Positions 1 through 9,609 of a DNA stretch of 64,000 nucleotides are shown one piece after another. A program made the position numbers and the translations under genes. The notes beneath the pieces were generated by a model, which saw nothing but the letters and a program-made list of their open reading frames with translations, made no database searches and was not told the origin of the DNA. The first letter of the stretch is position 1. Each line of letters opens with the position of its first letter. The stretch covers positions 1 through 64,000 of the forward strand of contig NZ_FUWO01000004.1 of NCBI RefSeq assembly GCF_900167405.1. The letters are read 5' to 3'. The stretch comes from Globicatella sulfidifaciens DSM 15739. Lineage in GTDB: Bacteria > Bacillota > Bacilli > Lactobacillales > Aerococcaceae.

Positions 1-6
1 GATAAT

Positions 7-80
7 GGCGATTGTGGCGAAGTGGTTAACGCATCGGTTTGTGGCACCGACATTCGAGGGTTCGATTCCCTTCAGTCGCC
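7..80 (+). tRNA. tRNA-His (GTG)
   Basis: The cloverleaf folds with anticodon GTG in the loop TTTGTGGC. The histidine-specific extra G (G-1) is encoded at base 7 and faces the unpaired C73 at base 80. The seven-pair acceptor stem is GCGATTG/CAGTCGC with one G-U pair. CCA is not encoded. It is the first visible member of a four-tRNA cluster that probably follows an rRNA operon outside the window. Confidence 0.95.
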
Positions 81-92
81 TCTTTATATTAT

Positions 93-164
93 TGGGGTAT
101 AGCCAAGCGGTAAGGCAACGGACTTTGACTCCGTCATTCGTTGGTTCGAATCCAGCTACCCCAG
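93..164 (+). tRNA. tRNA-Gln (TTG)
   Basis: The acceptor stem TGGGGTA/TACCCCA has the weak U1-A72 pair typical of glutamine tRNA, with discriminator G. The anticodon loop CTTTGAC gives TTG, and the T-loop is TTCGAAT. CCA is not encoded. It lies 12 bases after tRNA-His. Confidence 0.95.
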
Positions 165-203
165 TTTTTTTAATTTAAATAGAAGCATAACTATAAAAGA
201 TAT

Positions 204-274
204 GGCGGTATAGCCAAGTGGTAAGGCATGGGTCTGCAAAACCTCGATCACCGGTTCAAATCCGGTTACCGCCT
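204..274 (+). tRNA. tRNA-Cys (GCA)
   Basis: Acceptor stem GGCGGTA/TACCGCC with discriminator U73, the identity base for cysteine. The anticodon loop TCTGCAA gives GCA. At 71 bases it is short, as cysteine tRNAs usually are. Confidence 0.95.
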
Positions 275-283
275 TACAATTAG

Positions 284-367
284 GCCGGTGTGGCGGAATT
301 GGCAGACGCGCTGGACTCAAAATCCTGTGCCTTCACGGGCGTGTCGGTTCGACCCCGACCATCGGCA
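284..367 (+). tRNA. tRNA-Leu (CAA)
   Basis: A class II tRNA with a long variable arm (TGCCTTCACGGGCGTG). Acceptor GCCGGTG/CATCGGC, discriminator A73, anticodon loop CTCAAAA reading UUG codons. One oddity is visible: the anticodon stem CTGGA/TCCTG has a T-T opposition at positions 28/42, where most relatives have a Watson-Crick pair. It may be tolerated or may be a sequencing error. Confidence 0.93.
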
Positions 368-396
368 TCTTTTTATAACGACATTAGTTTTGAAGA

Positions 397-427
397 CCTT
401 AGTTGCTTGGTAGCGCTAAGGTTTTTT
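397..427 (+). terminator. Terminator of the tRNA operon
   Basis: Stem CCTTAG/CTAAGG with a short loop, followed by six T residues. It closes the tRNA cluster 30 bases after tRNA-Leu. Confidence 0.8.
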
Positions 428-673
428 GTATGCCTATGAATTTTTAGTCTATTTTTATTTGCTCTATGTCAAGTAATGTTGTGGAGCTTGAATTTCGCCT
501 CTATGACAGATGAATATTTTTAGTAATTTTTATGCACTTTGAGGGTTGAGCAAGTTTTTTACTTATTGAAACTTGGTTAATTTTATTATTTTTCACGAAC
601 ATTAACATTTATTTGCTAGCTATCATTTGTTTTTTTGCTATAATAGATTTATTAAGAGACTGGAGGTTTTTTT
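428..673 (+). promoter_or_regulatory. purR upstream region: promoter and PurBox-like site
   Basis: An extended -10 (TGC then TATAAT at 639-644) lies 29 bases before the purR start, with no good -35. At 596-603, CGAACATT preceded by T-rich sequence resembles the PurR operator core (CCGAAC followed by A/T), with one mismatch in the leading C. Autoregulation by PurR is plausible but inferred. Nothing else is visible in the rest of this stretch. Confidence 0.5.
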
Positions 674-1513
674 ATGGCAACAATGTCGAATAAAATGAAA
701 CGCAATCAGAGGATTGTATATATTAGTCAATATTTTGTGACTCATCCAAATGAATTAATTGGTTTATCATATTTTTCTGATTATTTTAACTCTGCTAAAT
801 CTTCCATCAGTGAAGACATTGATTTTGTTAGAGGGATTTTTGAAGAAACAGAGATTGGTGTCATTGAAACAATAGCGGGTGTTCAAGGCGGCATGATTTT
901 TAGACCGGCTTATTCAGACGTTAAGACAAATGAATTAATGGATGAAATTCGTCAAAGATTAACCGAAGGAAAGAGAATTTTACCCGGAAATTATGTATAT
1001 TTGGCGGATTTATTACAAGATCCGAGGTTATTAGATAATATTGCGAAACTAATTGCTGTTAAATATCAAAGAGAAGAGATTGATGCTGTCGTAACGATTG
1101 AAACTAAAGGAATTGGACTTTGTGTTGCGGTTGCTAAATATTTAAATGTTCCACATGTAGTTGTTCGTAGAAGTTCTTCTGAGATGGATGGTTCTACTAT
1201 TTCTGTTAACTATGTGTCAGGGTCTCACCAAAGAGTTTCTAAAATGGAACTTTCAAAAGTGAGTTTAAAAGCAGGAAGTAAAGTATTAATCATTGATGAC
1301 TTTCTACGAAATGGTGGCACAATGATTGGTTTAATGAATTTAATTGAAGAATTTGATTGTAAAACTGTTGGTATTTGCGTGTTTGTCGAGAGTACGTATC
1401 GAGACCATGAACCCATCCCGAATTATGACTCTTTATTAAAGGTCGAGATCGTTTATAATAAAGAAGAATCACGTTTTGAACTTCAATCAGAACTTGGAAC
1501 TTTTTTTGAGTAA
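674..1513 (+). CDS. purR: PurR, pur operon regulator
   Basis: This is the Firmicute PurR: an N-terminal winged-helix domain (about residues 10-75) fused to a phosphoribosyltransferase-fold domain that senses PRPP. The PRPP-binding motif is clear near residues 204-216 (VLIIDDFLRNGGT). The length of 279 is normal for the family. In Bacillus it represses purine genes and is released by PRPP; in Lactococcus it acts as an activator, so the sign of control here cannot be read from the sequence. The ATG follows TGGAGG at good spacing. The next genes, glmU and prs, make PRPP-linked metabolites, and this order is conserved among Firmicutes. Confidence 0.93.
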   Translation: MATMSNKMKRNQRIVYISQYFVTHPNELIGLSYFSDYFNSAKSSISEDIDFVRGIFEETEIGVIETIAGVQGGMIFRPAYSDVKTNELMDEIRQRLTEGKRILPGNYVYLADLLQDPRLLDNIAKLIAVKYQREEIDAVVTIETKGIGLCVAVAKYLNVPHVVVRRSSSEMDGSTISVNYVSGSHQRVSKMELSKVSLKAGSKVLIIDDFLRNGGTMIGLMNLIEEFDCKTVGICVFVESTYRDHEPIPNYDSLLKVEIVYNKEESRFELQSELGTFFE

Positions 1514-1550
1514 ATGCAGTTTTTTTATCAATATTCTGTTCTTGTTATGC

Positions 1551-1556
1551 TATAAT
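1551..1556 (+). promoter_or_regulatory. Extended -10 promoter of glmU
   Basis: TATAAT preceded by TGC at 1548-1550 (an extended -10), 34 bases before the chosen glmU start. No convincing -35 at 17 bases. glmU may therefore be transcribed separately from purR, which ends 37 bases upstream. Confidence 0.6.
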
Positions 1557-1589
1557 TAGGTGGTAAGAAATACACAGAGGAGTGTTTTG

Positions 1590-2960
1590 ATGGAAAATCG
1601 TTTAGCTGTTATTCTAGCAGCCGGAAAAGGAACCAGGATGAAGTCAAAATTATACAAAGTATTGCATCCAGTATGTGGCTTATCGATGGTGGAACATGTG
1701 GTAAATTCAGTGAAATCATCGGGTGTAGATGAAATTGTTACAATTGTTGGCCATGGTGCTGAAACAGTTAAAGAAGTTTTAGGTGAACAATCTAAGTACG
1801 CATTGCAAGAAGAACAATTAGGGACGGGTCACGCGGTCCTACAAGCTAAAGATTTAATTGGTGATTTAGAAGGACAAACATTGGTTATTTGTGGAGATAC
1901 GCCGTTACTTTCAAGTGACACTTTAAATTACCTATTTAAATATCATTCTGAAAATCAAGCAAGTGCTACTATTTTAACTGCTATTGCTGAAGATCCAACG
2001 GGCTATGGGCGTGTCGTACGTTCTACGAGTGAAGATGTTGAAAAAATTGTCGAACAAAAAGACGCTTCAGAATCCGAATTAAAAATTACAGAAATCAATA
2101 CAGGTACTTACGTTTTTGATAATAAAGCCTTATTTAAAGCTCTAGCAAATGTCAAAAATGATAATGCTCAAGGTGAATATTATTTACCAGATGTGATTGA
2201 ATTGATTAAGGCTGAAGGCGGTAAAATTTCCGCTTATATTATGGATGATATGTCAGAAGCATTAGGAGTTAATGATCGTGTAGCATTATCCCAAGCCAAT
2301 GGATTAATGACTAAACGAATTAATTTAGAGCATATGCGTAATGGTGTCACAATTGTGAATCCAGCCACCACTTTTATTGAAGCGAGTGTTAAAATCGGCA
2401 ACGATACCATTATTGAGCCAGGTGTCATGTTAAAAGGAAATACTGTCATTGGTTCTGACTGTGTAATTGGTGCAAATAGTGAAATAGTAGATAGTGAAAT
2501 CGCAGATAATGTTGAAATTACCCAATCTGTTATTGAAAAATCAGTCGTTGCAGAAGGCGTGACGATTGGACCGTTTGCTCATCTTCGTCCAAATAGTAAG
2601 TTGGATAAAAATGTCCATATTGGAAACTTTGTAGAAGTAAAAAATAGTACGATTGGTGAAGGAACCAAAGCAGGTCATCTAACTTATATCGGGGATGCTG
2701 ATTTAGAAGAAAATATTAATGTGGGATGCGGTACTATTTTTGTGAATTATGATGGTAAACATAAACATCGTTCACATGTTGGAAAAGATGCCTTTATTGG
2801 ATGTAATGCGAATATTGTTTCACCTGTTAATATTGGCGAAAAAGTATTTGTTGCGGCCGGCACAACGGTAATTAAAGATGTTGAATCAGAATCATTAGTC
2901 ATTTCAAGATCTGAACAAAAAAATATTCCAGGCTATTGGGAAAAATTACAAAAAAAATAA
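1590..2960 (+). CDS. glmU: GlmU, bifunctional UDP-GlcNAc pyrophosphorylase / GlcN-1-P acetyltransferase
   Basis: It makes UDP-N-acetylglucosamine, the precursor of peptidoglycan and of wall polymers, in two steps. The N-terminal nucleotidyltransferase carries LAAGKGTRM. The C-terminal half is a left-handed beta helix of hexapeptide repeats, with the acetyltransferase segment NYDGKHKHRSHVG near residue 380. The start is the ATG after AGAGGAG; an in-frame GTG 30 bases upstream would overlap the promoter. Its 456 residues match the family. Product use links to the TagO-like transferase at 7010. Confidence 0.96.
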   Translation: MENRLAVILAAGKGTRMKSKLYKVLHPVCGLSMVEHVVNSVKSSGVDEIVTIVGHGAETVKEVLGEQSKYALQEEQLGTGHAVLQAKDLIGDLEGQTLVICGDTPLLSSDTLNYLFKYHSENQASATILTAIAEDPTGYGRVVRSTSEDVEKIVEQKDASESELKITEINTGTYVFDNKALFKALANVKNDNAQGEYYLPDVIELIKAEGGKISAYIMDDMSEALGVNDRVALSQANGLMTKRINLEHMRNGVTIVNPATTFIEASVKIGNDTIIEPGVMLKGNTVIGSDCVIGANSEIVDSEIADNVEITQSVIEKSVVAEGVTIGPFAHLRPNSKLDKNVHIGNFVEVKNSTIGEGTKAGHLTYIGDADLEENINVGCGTIFVNYDGKHKHRSHVGKDAFIGCNANIVSPVNIGEKVFVAAGTTVIKDVESESLVISRSEQKNIPGYWEKLQKK

Positions 2961-3000
2961 GCGTCAGAAAATAGATCAAAATTAATTGGAGGTTCATTTC

Positions 3001-3984
3001 GTGACAAAAGTACATTATAAAGATCCAAAGTTGAAGATTTTTTCATTAAGTTCAAATAGACCCTTAGCAGAAAAAATTGCAGAAGAAGTAGGAATTGAAT
3101 TAGGACAATTAACAATTTCTCATTTTTCTGACGGTGAAATTAAAGTAAATATTGAAGAAAGTGTTCGTGGGGATCATGTTTATATCGTCCAATCGACTTC
3201 ATTCCCAGTAAGTGATCATTTAATGGAATTAATGATTATGATTGATGCTTTAAGACGTGCAAGTGCAAAAACAATTAATATTGTAATTCCTTATTATGGA
3301 TATGCGAGACAAGACCGCAAAGCCCAATCAAGAGAGCCGATTACAGCTAAGTTAGTAGCGAATATGTTAACGATGGCCGGAGCTTCTCGTATTTTAGCAT
3401 TAGACTTGCATGCAGCTCAAATTCAAGGGTTCTTTGATATTCCAGTGGACCACTTAATGGGAGCACCTTTATTAGCAAATTATTTCTTAGAAAATAATTT
3501 ACATGGGGATGATTGTGTAGTCGTTTCCCCTGACCATGGTGGTGTTACTCGCGCTAGAAAATTAGCAGAATTTTTAAAATCTCCGATTGCGATCATTGAT
3601 AAACGTCGTCCACGTCCAAATGTTGCGGAAATCATGAATATCGTTGGGGATGTTGAAGGTAAAAAATGTATTATTATTGATGACATGATTGATACAGCTG
3701 GAACTATTACTTTAGCCGCCAATGCCTTAAAAGAAAAAGGTGCTAAAGAAGTTTATATTTGTTGTACTCACGCTATTTTATCAGGCAATGCAAAAGAAAA
3801 ATTAGAAGCAGCGCCAGTTGAAAAAGTGATTATTACCGATTCAATTGTCTTACCGGAAGAAAAGAGAATTGATAAAATTGAAATTATTTCCGTTAGTCAG
3901 TTAGTGGGAGAAGCCATTCGTCGTATCCATGAAAATCGTTCTGTCAGTCCATTATTTAGCGAAAAATTCAATATTTTGGATTAA
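3001..3984 (+). CDS. prs: Ribose-phosphate pyrophosphokinase (PRPP synthetase)
   Basis: It makes PRPP from ribose 5-phosphate and ATP, for nucleotide, NAD and amino-acid synthesis. Visible motifs are the ribose-phosphate loop [14 protein letters not shown] and the PRPP signature [13 protein letters not shown]. The start is taken as GTG 3001, seven bases after GGAGG; an upstream in-frame TTG lies inside that ribosome binding site. At 327 residues it is slightly longer than typical Prs because of a short N-terminal extension. It follows glmU by 40 bases and probably shares its transcript, which ends at the terminator at 4012. Confidence 0.96.
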   Translation: MTKVHYKDPKLKIFSLSSNRPLAEKIAEEVGIELGQLTISHFSDGEIKVNIEESVRGDHVYIVQSTSFPVSDHLMELMIMIDALRRASAKTINIVIPYYGYARQDRKAQSREPITAKLVANMLTMAGASRILALDLHAAQIQGFFDIPVDHLMGAPLLANYFLENNLHGDDCVVVSPDHGGVTRARKLAEFLKSPIAIIDKRRPRPNVAEIMNIVGDVEGKKCIIIDDMIDTAGTITLAANALKEKGAKEVYICCTHAILSGNAKEKLEAAPVEKVIITDSIVLPEEKRIDKIEIISVSQLVGEAIRRIHENRSVSPLFSEKFNILD

Positions 3985-4011
3985 TTTGAGTTAAACAGTT
4001 AATCCATTATT

Positions 4012-4052
4012 AAAACCTTTCAAACCAATTTACGAAGTTTGAAAGGTTTTTT
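4012..4052 (+). terminator. Terminator after prs
   Basis: Perfect 14-pair stem AAAACCTTTCAAAC/GTTTGAAAGGTTTT, 11-base loop, ending in a run of T. Confidence 0.92.
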
Positions 4053-4159
4053 CAGTGCGTCCAACATTGGCATTAACTTGGCAGTTTAAGTTCGCTCCTT
4101 CTAACGCATCTGAGACTGGGCATAAACTTGATAAATTTAGTTAAGTTTATTATTCATTA

Positions 4160-4378
4160 ATTAAAAGCGCAGTGGTTGAGTGATCTCAAATGGCGTCTTA
4201 ACAAGATTGAACATAAATTTGAAAAATTCAGTCAAATTTGTGCTTATTCATTAAAAGCGCAGTGATTGAGTGGCCTCAGATGGCGTCTTAACGACTTGTT
4301 TGAGACCTACTCAACTTTGCGGGGGTAGGCCGACGAAGCGAAAATTATTTAATTTTCTACTTCTAGTTGACACTCTCC
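4160..4378. repeat. Composite intergenic palindromic repeat, locus 1
   Basis: Two diverged copies of module A (4163-4200 and 4253-4290; core GCGCAGTG, a short hairpin around GTTGAG/CTCAA, then GCGTCTTAA) are followed by one copy of module B (about 4304-4378; GCGGGGGTAGGCCGACGAAG, then a GAAAAT/ATTTTC hairpin and TACTTCT). Related copies lie at 17766, 22421, 29155 and 53484. The gap 3985-4665 holds only the prs terminator, this repeat and the pncB promoter. A 74-codon open frame across the repeat is judged not to be a gene. Confidence 0.8.
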
Positions 4379-4600
4379 TACTCGAAACTCAAAAGCATTG
4401 GCTAATTTGGCAGTTAATATTTGCGGTAGACGATGAAGTATCAATCGTCGGGAGTAAGGGGGGGTTATTTAATGATAACTCAATAATAATTTAATATACA
4501 AACCAATCGAGATAAAAAATTAAGTGTAATTGAAAATTTTTAGCAAGGCTTTCTCTATAGAAACTAAGGCTCTCCATGGAACTTGACTAATTATATGTGG

Positions 4601-4606
4601 TATAAT
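4601..4606 (+). promoter_or_regulatory. Extended -10 promoter of pncB-nadE
   Basis: TATAAT preceded by TGG at 4598-4600, 60 bases before the pncB start. A TTGACT at 4583 is too close (12 bases) to serve as -35, so this looks like an extended -10 promoter. Confidence 0.55.
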
Positions 4607-4665
4607 GAACAAAAGTAAAAGTCAAAATAAAGATTAAATTGACGTTAATAATGAAGGAGTATATT

Positions 4666-6153
4666 ATGTTTAATTATACGGATGATAGTTTATCATTACA
4701 TACTGACCTATATCAAATAAATATGTTAAAAACGTATTGGGATGACAATACAGCGGATCGTCATGCAGTATTTGAAGCCTATTTTAGAAAAAATCCTTTT
4801 GAAAATGGATATGCTGTTTTTGCAGGATTAGAACGAATTGTTCAATATTTAAGTAATTTGCGTTTTTCAAAAACCGATATTGAATATTTAGAAAGCTTAG
4901 ACTTGTATCCACAGGAATTTTTAGATTATTTACGTGATTTCAAATTTACTTGTACCGTGAGAAGTTTGGTTGAAGGAGAACTATGTTTTGCAAACGAACC
5001 TTTAATTCAAATTGAAGGGCCTTTAGGTCAATGTCAAATCGTTGAAACTGCGGTACTCAATATTTTAAATTTCCAAACATTGATTGCCACTAAAGCCTCT
5101 CGTATGCGTAGTGTGATTGGTGAGAATGATAAATTATCAGAATTTGGAACTCGTCGTGCTCAAGAAATGGAAGCAGCTATATGGGGCACGCGTGCTGCTT
5201 ATATTGGAGGCTTTGATTCGACTAGTAATGTTCGTGCTGGAAAATTATTCGGTATTCCTGTTTCCGGTACTCACGCTCATTCTTTAGTACAGGCCTATCG
5301 TGATGAATATACCGCGTTTAAAAAATATGCCGAATCACATAAAAATGTCGTATTTTTAGTGGATACTTATGATACATTGCGTTCAGGTGTGCCCACTGCT
5401 ATCCGTGTAGCCCGTGAGATGGGGGATAAAATTAATTTCTTAGGAGTTCGAATTGACTCTGGTGACATGGCTTATCAATCCAAAAAGATTCGTGAACAAC
5501 TAGATGAGGCAGGTTTCCCAGATGCTCACATTATTGCGTCGAACGATTTAGATGAAAAAACGATTCTTAACTTAAGAATGCAAGGGGCAAAAATTGATGA
5601 TTGGGGTGTTGGGACTAAAATTATTACTGCTTTTGATCAACCTTCATTAGGAGCGGTATATAAATTAGTCAGCATTGAAGATGAAAATGGTGAAATGGTA
5701 CCAACAATGAAAATTTCAAGTAATGCTGAAAAAATGTCGACTCCAGGTGTGAAACAAGTTTGGCGTATTACGCGTAATCGTGATGGTAAATCCGAAGGCG
5801 ATTATGTTGCTTTAATTGATGAACGTCCCGATTTATTAGATGAACTTTTTATGTTCCATCCGGTACACACTTATATCAATAAGACAGTTAAAGACTTTAC
5901 TGCTAAGCCATTATTAGTTGAGGTGTTTAAGGAGGGTGAGTTAGTATATGAAGTTCCTTCATTATCTGAAGTGAAAGACTATGCTAATAAATCAATCCAT
6001 GCATTATGGGATGAATACAAACGGATTTTAAACCCTGAACAATATCCAGTCGATTTATCTCAAAAATTATATGATGAAAAAATGGCTAGCATTAAAGATA
6101 TTCGTTCGAAAATCGACAGTCAAGTTAAAAAAATGGAAAAAGGTGATCAATAA
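4666..6153 (+). CDS. pncB: Nicotinate phosphoribosyltransferase
   Basis: It converts nicotinate, PRPP and ATP to nicotinate mononucleotide, the first step of NAD salvage from niacin. Family motifs include SLHTDLYQI near the start, [21 protein letters not shown] and RIDSGD (substrate and phosphoribosyl binding). The start is the ATG seven bases after AAGGAG; the in-frame ATG 27 bases upstream has no ribosome binding site. At 495 residues it belongs to the longer Gram-positive type. It overlaps nadE by one base, so the two are translationally coupled. No de novo NAD genes are in the window. Confidence 0.95.
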   Translation: MFNYTDDSLSLHTDLYQINMLKTYWDDNTADRHAVFEAYFRKNPFENGYAVFAGLERIVQYLSNLRFSKTDIEYLESLDLYPQEFLDYLRDFKFTCTVRSLVEGELCFANEPLIQIEGPLGQCQIVETAVLNILNFQTLIATKASRMRSVIGENDKLSEFGTRRAQEMEAAIWGTRAAYIGGFDSTSNVRAGKLFGIPVSGTHAHSLVQAYRDEYTAFKKYAESHKNVVFLVDTYDTLRSGVPTAIRVAREMGDKINFLGVRIDSGDMAYQSKKIREQLDEAGFPDAHIIASNDLDEKTILNLRMQGAKIDDWGVGTKIITAFDQPSLGAVYKLVSIEDENGEMVPTMKISSNAEKMSTPGVKQVWRITRNRDGKSEGDYVALIDERPDLLDELFMFHPVHTYINKTVKDFTAKPLLVEVFKEGELVYEVPSLSEVKDYANKSIHALWDEYKRILNPEQYPVDLSQKLYDEKMASIKDIRSKIDSQVKKMEKGDQ

Positions 6154-6983
6154 TGCGTCCTTTACAACAGGAAATTATTAGAGCTTTGCATGTTGCTCCT
6201 ACGATCGACCCAAAGCAAGAAGTGAGACGAACCATTGATTTCTTAAAAGACTATTTAATGGCACACCCATTTTTAAAAACTTATGTTTTAGGAATTAGTG
6301 GTGGACAAGATTCAAGTCTAGCCGGTCGTTTAGCTCAATTAGCAATGGAAGAAATCAGAGCAGAAACCGGTGATGAAAGTTATCAATTTATAGCAGTTCG
6401 TCTACCTTATGGGATTCAAAATGATGAAGCGGATGCTATAGCGGCGCTTGAATTTATTCAACCTGATCAAATCATGACCATTAATATTAAAGAGAGCACC
6501 GATGCGATGGTTAAAGCATTGGAAATGAATCCGTTAGAGATTAGTGATTACAATAAAGGAAATATTAAGGCTCGTCAAAGAATGATTGTCCAGTATGCGA
6601 TTGCCGGGCAAATGGCTGGGGCAGTGATTGGTACCGATCATGCCGCGGAGGCCGTAACCGGCTTTTATACCAAATTTGGCGATGGCGCAGCTGATATCAC
6701 ACCATTATGGCGCTTAACTAAAGGCCAAGGACGTGAATTAATGAAAGAACTTCAGTCACCAGAACGATTATATTTAAAAGTTCCCACAGCGGATTTAGAA
6801 GAAAATAAACCGATGATTGCTGATGAAGTTGCTTTAGGGGTAACATATCAAGCCATTGATGATTATTTAACTGGTAAAGAAGTACCAGAACAAGACGCAG
6901 CAACAATCGAAAAATGGTACCTTAAATCGCAACATAAACGTCATTTACCTATTACCATTTTCGATGATTTTTGGAAAAATTAA
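6153..6983 (+). CDS. nadE: Ammonia-dependent NAD synthetase
   Basis: It amidates nicotinate adenine dinucleotide to NAD, the last salvage step after PncB and NadD. The ATP pyrophosphatase loop SGGQDSS sits near residue 49, and [10 protein letters not shown] and the K-rich C-terminus are family features. At 276 residues it is the short form without a glutaminase domain, so it uses ammonia. The start codon overlaps the pncB stop (TAATG). Confidence 0.96.
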   Translation: MRPLQQEIIRALHVAPTIDPKQEVRRTIDFLKDYLMAHPFLKTYVLGISGGQDSSLAGRLAQLAMEEIRAETGDESYQFIAVRLPYGIQNDEADAIAALEFIQPDQIMTINIKESTDAMVKALEMNPLEISDYNKGNIKARQRMIVQYAIAGQMAGAVIGTDHAAEAVTGFYTKFGDGAADITPLWRLTKGQGRELMKELQSPERLYLKVPTADLEENKPMIADEVALGVTYQAIDDYLTGKEVPEQDAATIEKWYLKSQHKRHLPITIFDDFWKN

Positions 6984-7009
6984 TAAGTTGGTAGAAAGGA
7001 GACAGTGAG

Positions 7010-8047
7010 ATGCTAAGCCAAATAGGAACGGCCTTCTTACAAGTAACTCTTTTATCTTTTGTACTAACAGCTGTACTATTACATATTGCTAAAAGAAAAA
7101 AGTGGCTCGATAAGGACCCACATCAAATTCAAGAGAGTCAAAAAAAAGTTGCCAGTTATGGTGGGATTGCCATCTTTTTAAGTTTTTGGATCGGGTCTAT
7201 TTTCACAATTCCCCAATTATTGTCGTCAAGTAATCAATTTTGGTTGTTCATTGCCTCGATTGTCATCCTAATCGTGGGGATTATTGATGATACAATTGAA
7301 TTAAATCCGATACAAAAAACAATTGGGATTCTATTAGCTGCTAATCTATTGTATTTTAAAGCTGGCATTGAATTTTCTTCAGCATTATTACCTGAAGCTA
7401 GCCCATTATTTTTTGAAATATTATCCTATTCCGCTACGATTATTTGGATTTATGCGGTGACTAATGCGGTAAATCTGATTGATGGCGTTGATGGTTTAGC
7501 TTGCTCAGTATCCATTGTGAGTTTAATTACCTTAATTATTACAACTTACTTTTTTAGTTTATCCATTAGAATGGCTTTCCTGACAATGTTAATCTTATTA
7601 ACAGGTGCTATTTTAGGCTTTTTACCCTTTAATTGGGTACCGGCAAGAATCTATTTAGGGGATACTGGGGCTTTATTTATTGGCTTCATGTATGCTGCTT
7701 TATCGGTTTCAAATTTGAAAAATGCTAGTTTATTTTCATTAATAGTACCTGTTTTAATCTATATGGTTCCATTGTTTGATGCAAGTTATGCGATGATGAG
7801 ACGATTTTTAACGAATAAACCGATTGGTCAAGCTGATCGCGAGCATTTACATCATCGATTGTTAAGATTTGGTTTTTCAAAGAGACAAGTGGTTTTATCA
7901 ATGATTTGTATCACGATAATCTTTTCTTTAATTGCAATCTTTTCACATATATGGCCTAATTATCGAGTAATTTGGTTAATCGTAACCGGAATCATTTTAA
8001 TTATTTTAATGGTAACAATGAATAAATTGTCTAAACAAAATAAATAG
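7010..8047 (+). CDS. tagO: Undecaprenyl-phosphate N-acetylhexosamine-1-phosphate transferase (TagO/WecA-like)
   Basis: A polytopic membrane enzyme, about ten helices, that transfers a sugar phosphate from a UDP-sugar to undecaprenyl phosphate and so starts wall teichoic acid or polysaccharide synthesis. Motifs: NAVNLIDGVDGLA (about residue 150), YLGDTGALFIGF (about 215) and the C-terminal cytoplasmic ADREHLHHRLLRFG, the histidine-rich loop of the WecA/TagO branch rather than of MraY. No other wall-polymer genes are adjacent. It follows nadE by 26 bases with a good AAGGAG. GlcNAc as the sugar is inferred from the family. Confidence 0.88.
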   Translation: MLSQIGTAFLQVTLLSFVLTAVLLHIAKRKKWLDKDPHQIQESQKKVASYGGIAIFLSFWIGSIFTIPQLLSSSNQFWLFIASIVILIVGIIDDTIELNPIQKTIGILLAANLLYFKAGIEFSSALLPEASPLFFEILSYSATIIWIYAVTNAVNLIDGVDGLACSVSIVSLITLIITTYFFSLSIRMAFLTMLILLTGAILGFLPFNWVPARIYLGDTGALFIGFMYAALSVSNLKNASLFSLIVPVLIYMVPLFDASYAMMRRFLTNKPIGQADREHLHHRLLRFGFSKRQVVLSMICITIIFSLIAIFSHIWPNYRVIWLIVTGIILIILMVTMNKLSKQNK

Positions 8048-8061
8048 GAAAGGATGATAGA

Positions 8062-8934
8062 ATGAAAATAGCTTATATCGTAGACAGTACCGCTGGCTTA
8101 AAAGATGAATTAAAACAACATCCAGATGTCAATGTTTTAAATTTAACGATTAATTTTTCGAATGGCGATGTCTATGAGGATTCAACAGAAAATTCAAAAG
8201 TAAAAGCTTTTTATCAACGTTTAAAGGAAGAAAAGCAATTACCCACTACTGCTCAACCGTCACTTGGTGAATATTATCAATTAATGGATCAATTAATAGC
8301 AAATAATTACCAAGCAGTTATTGTTATTAATTTGTCTAGTCAGTTAAGCGGCACTTTTCAAACATCGCAAATGGTTTTAAACGAATATTCAGATCGTTTA
8401 AAGGTCACAGCGATTGATTCAAAAGGGACTTCTGTTGTAATTGAAAATATGTTAGAACAGGCGTTAGAGATGCAAAATATGGGACTTACTTTTGAAGAGA
8501 TTAATGAAAAATTAAATTGGTTAGCAGAAGAATCTCATATTTATATGGTGATTGAAGATTTGAATAACCTAGTCAAATCAGGGCGCTTATCATCTGCGAA
8601 TGCTTTTTTAGGATCCTTGCTGCAAATAAAACCGTTATTAGAATTTACTGATACGGGAGCAGTTCAAGTGATTGAAAAAATTAGAACCGAAAAGAAAGTT
8701 TATAAGCGTTGGGAAGAAATTGTTGAAAATGCATTGCAAAAGTTTCCTAATGGCATCCATTTAAGATTTGCTCATGGAGACGCTTATGAAGCGGTCGCAG
8801 CTGTTCAAGAAAAGATGAAAAAGAAATTTCCTCAAATAAAATCCTTTGGCATAGGTTATTTGACACCGGTAGTAGGCGTACACGGCGGAAACGGTGTCAA
8901 AGGAATGGCGATAATTCCTGATGCAATTAATTAG
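8062..8934 (+). CDS. DegV family fatty-acid-binding protein (copy 1)
   Basis: DegV/FakB proteins bind one fatty acid between two domains and, in known cases, present it to the kinase FakA so that exogenous acids can enter phospholipid. Typical segments: IVDSTAGL at the N-terminus, LPTTAQPSLGEY, NLSSQLSGTFQ and KSGRLSSANAFLGSLLQIKP. Length 290 is normal. A paralog (9610-10485) lies just downstream with YigZ between them. No fakA is seen here. Which fatty acid it prefers cannot be told. Confidence 0.9.
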   Translation: MKIAYIVDSTAGLKDELKQHPDVNVLNLTINFSNGDVYEDSTENSKVKAFYQRLKEEKQLPTTAQPSLGEYYQLMDQLIANNYQAVIVINLSSQLSGTFQTSQMVLNEYSDRLKVTAIDSKGTSVVIENMLEQALEMQNMGLTFEEINEKLNWLAEESHIYMVIEDLNNLVKSGRLSSANAFLGSLLQIKPLLEFTDTGAVQVIEKIRTEKKVYKRWEEIVENALQKFPNGIHLRFAHGDAYEAVAAVQEKMKKKFPQIKSFGIGYLTPVVGVHGGNGVKGMAIIPDAIN

Positions 8935-8944
8935 GAGGGATCAA

Positions 8945-9595
8945 TTGTCCGAGAATTTTCGTACTATTTTAAAAGAGTTTGTTTTTGAAATGGAAATAAA
9001 AAAATCACGCTTTATAACTTACTTGGTCCCAGTTGAGTCTGAGGGCGAAGTAGAAGAAAATTTGAAAATTATTCGTAAAGAACATCATAAAGCGAATCAC
9101 CACTGTTCAGCCTTTGTCATAGGGGAAGATTTTTCCATTCAAAGAATGAGTGATGATGGTGAACCTAGTGGCACGGCGGGGGTACCCATGTTAGAGGTGT
9201 TAAAGCATCATCAGCTAACTAATATATTGGCTGTGGTGGTTCGCTATTTTGGAGGTATCAAATTAGGAACTGGCGGATTAATTCGGGCTTATGGTAATTC
9301 AGTAAGTGAAGCTTTAAAAGAGGCAGAAATCGTCGCTAATATAAGTCAAATGCGGATTTCTTTAATTATTGGATACCCTTCAGTAGATACTTTTAATTAT
9401 TTTCTCAATAAAACCGAGCATCCTATTACTATTCTTGATACAATATATACCGACCAAGTCAACTATCAATTAGCTGTTAATATCGAAAGTGTTAAAACAG
9501 TAGAAGAAGAGTTAATTTCATTATTTAATGGACAACTGACTTGGAAAAATGTTGGTGAAGACACGGTCTATATTCCAATAAAAAATAAATTATGA
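8945..9595 (+). CDS. YigZ/IMPACT family protein
   Basis: The N-terminal IMPACT domain carries the family signature DGEPSGTAGVPMLEVL (about residues 75-90), followed by a short C-terminal alpha/beta domain; 216 residues is the usual size. Bacterial members are of uncertain role; links to translation or proline peptidases have been proposed. The start is TTG 8945, five bases after AGGAGGGA. An upstream in-frame ATG (8921) lies within degV and has no ribosome binding site. Wedged between two degV genes in one operon. Confidence 0.85.
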   Translation: MSENFRTILKEFVFEMEIKKSRFITYLVPVESEGEVEENLKIIRKEHHKANHHCSAFVIGEDFSIQRMSDDGEPSGTAGVPMLEVLKHHQLTNILAVVVRYFGGIKLGTGGLIRAYGNSVSEALKEAEIVANISQMRISLIIGYPSVDTFNYFLNKTEHPITILDTIYTDQVNYQLAVNIESVKTVEEELISLFNGQLTWKNVGEDTVYIPIKNKL

Positions 9596-9609
9596 AGAGG
9601 AGGTAATCA

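Noticed and set aside
228-413. 61-codon open frame
   Set aside because: It runs through tRNA-Cys and tRNA-Leu and has no ribosome binding site.
4069-4082. GG-N10-GC pattern resembling a sigma-54 promoter
   Set aside because: One mismatch in the -12 element (TGGC for TTGC), about 580 bases from any gene, and sequences this short arise by chance.
4270-4494. 74-codon open frame
   Set aside because: It lies across the module B repeat, has no ribosome binding site and no protein-like pattern.
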